From the NCBI GenBank assembly GCA_026874595.1, contig CM049308.1:79282124-79346123 (forward strand): DNA of 64,000 nt, given 5' to 3'. The translations under genes were made by a program, and so were the position numbers. The notes beneath the pieces are model-generated. The model saw nothing but the letters and a program-made list of their open reading frames with translations. It was not told where the DNA came from and ran no database searches. Positions 61,514 through 64,000 of the stretch are shown one piece after another (the stretch's first letter is position 1; each line of letters starts with the position of its first letter). This DNA comes from Sipunculus nudus. Lineage: Eukaryota; Annelida; Sipuncula; Golfingiida; Sipunculidae.

Positions 61514-61904
61514 GCCAAAGCAATGTTAAAAAAGTATATGTTTTTCCCATATCCGTTAACACTTAAGTGTACCTAACTGCTAAGAGGCACAATGTAGGAG
61601 TGTACAGAATTTTGCTTTCATTTTGAATGTAAAACATAAATAAATTTTCTCTGTATATATTCACTTCCCTTGTATTCCAGCAGATGTCTCAGCAGTCATA
61701 CCTTGTATACTTAGATGATATATAAAGTAAGAACAGCAGTCATCTCAGTCAAGAATCAAACCTTCAGTCCCATGATCAGGAGTCAAACACTATTAACTGA
61801 TTCATGAAAAGAACACAATGGCTAGGTGATTTGGTTAAATTATAGCCAGCAGTGCAGCGCCTTCTATTTGGAAACCCTTTGTCTTTGAACAACAACATTT
61901 AATG
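61514..61904. other. spacer upstream of POLH, nothing supported
   Basis: No exon or promoter signal could be pinned down. Confidence 0.4.
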
Positions 61905-62025
61905 TAAGGTAGGTGCTGCCACCCCTACTCCCCAACTCAGGGAACCAAGGTTCCCTAGAACCCCTTCTCCTGTTATATAGTGTAATCCAGGTGAGGAAAT
62001 CTCTCAGGAAAGTAGAATTAATCAG
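61905..62025. repeat. GC-rich interspersed repeat, copy 2
   Basis: Diverged match to 46425-46560: GGGAACCAAGGTTCCCT, then AGAACCCCTTCTCCT and a tail with TATATAGTGTAAT and CTCTCAGGAAA. Confidence 0.55.
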
Positions 62026-62143
62026 CAAGTTTTTGCAGCTGAAGTAAATAACTAAATGTCAAGGTATTTCCTGTAAGAAATGGAGTTTTTTTCGTGTGGG
62101 ACATTTTCACAGGTGAGCACTTGGTCCTTGTTTTATTTTACAG

Positions 62144-62155
62144 TGAGTCACCAGC
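62144..62155 (+). other. end of POLH 5' UTR with upstream splice acceptor
   Basis: TTTTATTTTACAG (ending 62143) is a good acceptor only 12 bases before the POLH start codon, implying that the leader is spliced from an upstream non-coding exon, as in the vertebrate gene. Confidence 0.6.
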
Positions 62156-62280
62156 ATGGACCGGATTGTAGCTTTAGTGGACATGGACTGTTTCTATGTT
62201 CAAGTGGAACAAGCAGCAAAACCTGAGACCAAAGGCAAACCCTGTGCTGTGGCCCAGTACAAAACCTGGCAGGGAGGTGG
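62156..62280 (+). CDS. POLH: DNA polymerase eta, first coding exon
   Basis: 125 nt from ATG to the donor GTAAGTTG, ending in phase 2. It encodes MDRIVALVDMDCFYVQVEQA, then AKPETKGKPCAVAQYKTWQG and G. The DMDCF(Y/F)VQVEQ motif is the first catalytic motif of Y-family polymerases (metal-binding Asp and the Phe steric gate region), and KPCAV.QYK(S/T)W.GGG is typical of POLH rather than POLI, POLK or REV1. The enzyme carries out error-free bypass of UV pyrimidine dimers in the nucleus. The N-terminus is a few residues shorter than the human one. The exon boundary after GGG matches the vertebrate gene. Confidence 0.97.
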
Positions 62281-62576
62281 GTAAGTTGATCAGCGATATC
62301 TTTATGTTGTGTGATATTGTGTTGTTTAAAGTGCAGCACTTGGTTGGCAAAGTACTAATGCATATTCATGAATAAGCTTTATTATCATCCCTGTTTCATC
62401 CATATCGTGATATTGTTAATTTCAGGGTTTATAGGGAGACCTGTTGTTACGAACATGTAAAGCTGTTTATTGTGAAAGAAACTTATTTTTTCAGGACAAG
62501 TTAACTATGTACAGTCTATGATTCTGTCTTTTAAAACAGGTTAAATGTACTTGATTGTTCCAATTCATGCTTGTAG
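62281..62576 (+). other. POLH intron 1 (296 bp)
   Basis: GTAAGTTG donor and GCTTGTAG acceptor; phase 2 matches on both sides. The interior is unremarkable. Confidence 0.95.
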
Positions 62577-62711
62577 ACTGATTGCTGTGGGATACGAAGC
62601 CAGAGCATTTGGTGTGAAGAGGAACATGATGGGAAATGAAGCAAAGAAGCTTTGTCCTGACCTTCACCTGTTTAGGGTACCTGAATCAAGAGGGAAAGCA
62701 GATCTCACAAA
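62577..62711 (+). CDS. POLH: DNA polymerase eta, second coding exon
   Basis: 135 nt. After completing the GGG codon it encodes LIAVGYEARAFGVKRNM, MGNEAKKLCPDLHLF and RVPESRGKADLT, with the next Lys split across the donor GTAATC. YEAR(A/)FGV is the conserved finger-domain motif whose Arg contacts the incoming nucleotide. A(K)KLCPDL and ESRGKA(N/D)LTK are characteristic of eta. The phases (2 in, 2 out) join cleanly to both neighbours. Confidence 0.97.
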
Positions 62712-63508
62712 GTAATCACACAAATTTTTCTACATATGAATTTTATAAACTACACTGGCCACTCCTTTGCTGGTTACTTTGTAAATCGACTTGTCACAGT
62801 AAAACGAACCTCAGGCTCTTGAAATCAATTAACTGTAAGTACTAATAGTAATAATGAGTAAAGGTAAGAAACAAGTGTTAGAGGGCCCTCAGCAACCACT
62901 AGTATAAAACATTCATTCTCTACATTACAGAATTTCAAGACCTCAGATGCATGCACATAGAACTGGCCCAAGTGATTCTGACTGATACCAAATCAACTCA
63001 CATTTCAGTCTTGTACTAGGTATATTTAGATGCTGACATGGACAGTGCAGCACGTTTCAAGTTTGTCCTCACCAACATTAAAGGTTCCATCCAGTCAAGA
63101 ATACCCTGAGTGGCTCATGTTAGATCTGCTGAGCTCTCATTGGTTGACTCATAATTGTTTATGATAAACAACCCTTGCTAATGCACATGTCCCTCTGATG
63201 AGTGTTGTTTATGTGATTTTTCATTTGTCAGTATTTTACAGTTATGAGACTTAGTATTTACATTAAAAAAAGTGTTTATAAATCTGATAAACCATGTAAA
63301 ACTAGTATTTATACTTAGTTCCAAGCAAGCAATAGTGTATACTTATAATTGTTTGGCCAGTGTCAGCATGGGACATTGTCATATTACGTGATAGAACCAT
63401 CAGCCACTTGCATATAAAGCCACATGTATACATATGTTATATAATAAGACATGTTTTTACAAATTCACCATAAGTATTGCTAATTTATTTCTGTGGTTTT
63501 ATTATCAG
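62712..63508 (+). other. POLH intron 2 (797 bp)
   Basis: Donor GTAATC (slightly weak) and acceptor TTATTATCAG. No repeat recognised. Confidence 0.93.
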
Positions 63509-63738
63509 GTATCGTGAGGCAAGTGTTGGAGTGATGAAGGTGCTCAATCAGTTCAGCTCCTGTGTTGAGAGGGCCAGCATCGATGAAGCATACATTGACC
63601 TCACAGAGGAGGTTGAGAAAAGGCTCCAAACAAGAGACAGCCAACCTGTGTCAGCTGCAGAGCTGCCAAACACATTTGTAGTGGGTTGGGAGGGAATTCA
63701 AGAGAAAGATGGAGAAAGGGATGAACCCGCTGCTGAAG
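63509..63738 (+). CDS. POLH: DNA polymerase eta, third coding exon
   Basis: Completes the split Lys and encodes YREASVGVMKVLNQFSSCVE, RASIDEAYIDLTEEVEKR, then the palm insertion beginning LQTRDSQPVSAAELPNTF. SIDEA(Y) holds the second catalytic Asp-Glu pair of the polymerase. The left boundary is firm (cag at 63506-63508). The right boundary is approximate: GAAG|GTTACAG at 63738/63739 is the best donor before the in-frame stop at 63777, and the protein must continue, because human POLH has several hundred more residues, including the rest of the palm, the little finger and the PIP/UBZ regions. Those exons lie to the right of the window. Confidence 0.9.
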
Positions 63739-64000
63739 GTTACAGCATTCTCAATATGAATAGGAGATATTCCTGAAATTATGTTTATCGTTAGTCATCA
63801 ATTATGATGGATCGCTCTCTGCCACCTTTGTCTCGCCATCATAATTTTCAATCCTGTAGTCTTTTAGATTAAGTTGATTTATTATTATTTAAGCATTTTG
63901 ATGCTTATTTGGTAATCAACATATATTTGGGCATTATAAAAAAGCTACATGTTTGCACGGCTCTTTGGTGTTCACCTGTCCTTTGTGAAATAAAAAAAAA
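63739..64000 (+). other. start of POLH intron 3 (runs off window)
   Basis: Stops appear in the POLH frame and similarity to the family ends. No further exon lies before the window edge. Confidence 0.6.

Noticed and set aside
1..64000. Search for CRISPR arrays, phage-like or bacterial operon features
   Set aside because: Tandem repeats here are directly abutting minisatellites without unique equal-length spacers, and the gene structure is eukaryotic.

Overview
This is animal nuclear DNA: AT-rich, intron-rich and crowded with repeats. No bacterial-style operon, CRISPR array or long open frame is present. Two conserved animal genes are recognisable from short spliced exons. On the minus strand is the N-terminal part of an ASPP-family gene (PPP1R13B/TP53BP2). 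On the plus strand, at the right edge, are the first three coding exons of DNA polymerase eta (POLH). The non-autonomous elements with tandem cores and ACGG/GGAT-type tetranucleotide tracts resemble the 'pearl'/HINE elements described in bivalves, so a mollusc or another lophotrochozoan is the best guess. The species cannot be fixed from this window.

Layout. From 1 to about 31 kb: ASPP introns and exons on the minus strand. Two exons (20001-20148 and 18595-18714) encode the ubiquitin-like/RA fold. A 44-nt exon (9539-9582) fits in phase. Three short ATG-plus-donor exons upstream (26232-26270, 30628-30690, 47278-47301) are all phase 0, so each could be an alternative first exon. A fourth (7311-7346) lies downstream beside a GC box and could start an N-terminally truncated isoform. 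The same region holds several minisatellites and at least three kinds of interspersed element.

From 33.5 to 52.3 kb: a 54-bp minisatellite, second copies of two element families seen further left, a 145-bp-core element, and three structured inverted-repeat elements (44.4-46.7, 47.6-49.5 and 50.2-52.3 kb). A CpG-richer stretch at 47.0-47.6 kb may be the main ASPP promoter. A second promoter-like patch with an ETS-type site lies at 52.3 kb.

From 52.9 to 62.0 kb: nested, partly duplicated repeats, mostly in reverse orientation, including a LINE reverse-transcriptase tail. POLH then runs off the right edge. ASPP and POLH are arranged head to head. Their products (a p53/PP1 regulator and a translesion polymerase) are not known to act in one complex. 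Most of the window is non-coding; splice sites and alternative starts were read by eye and need transcript support.
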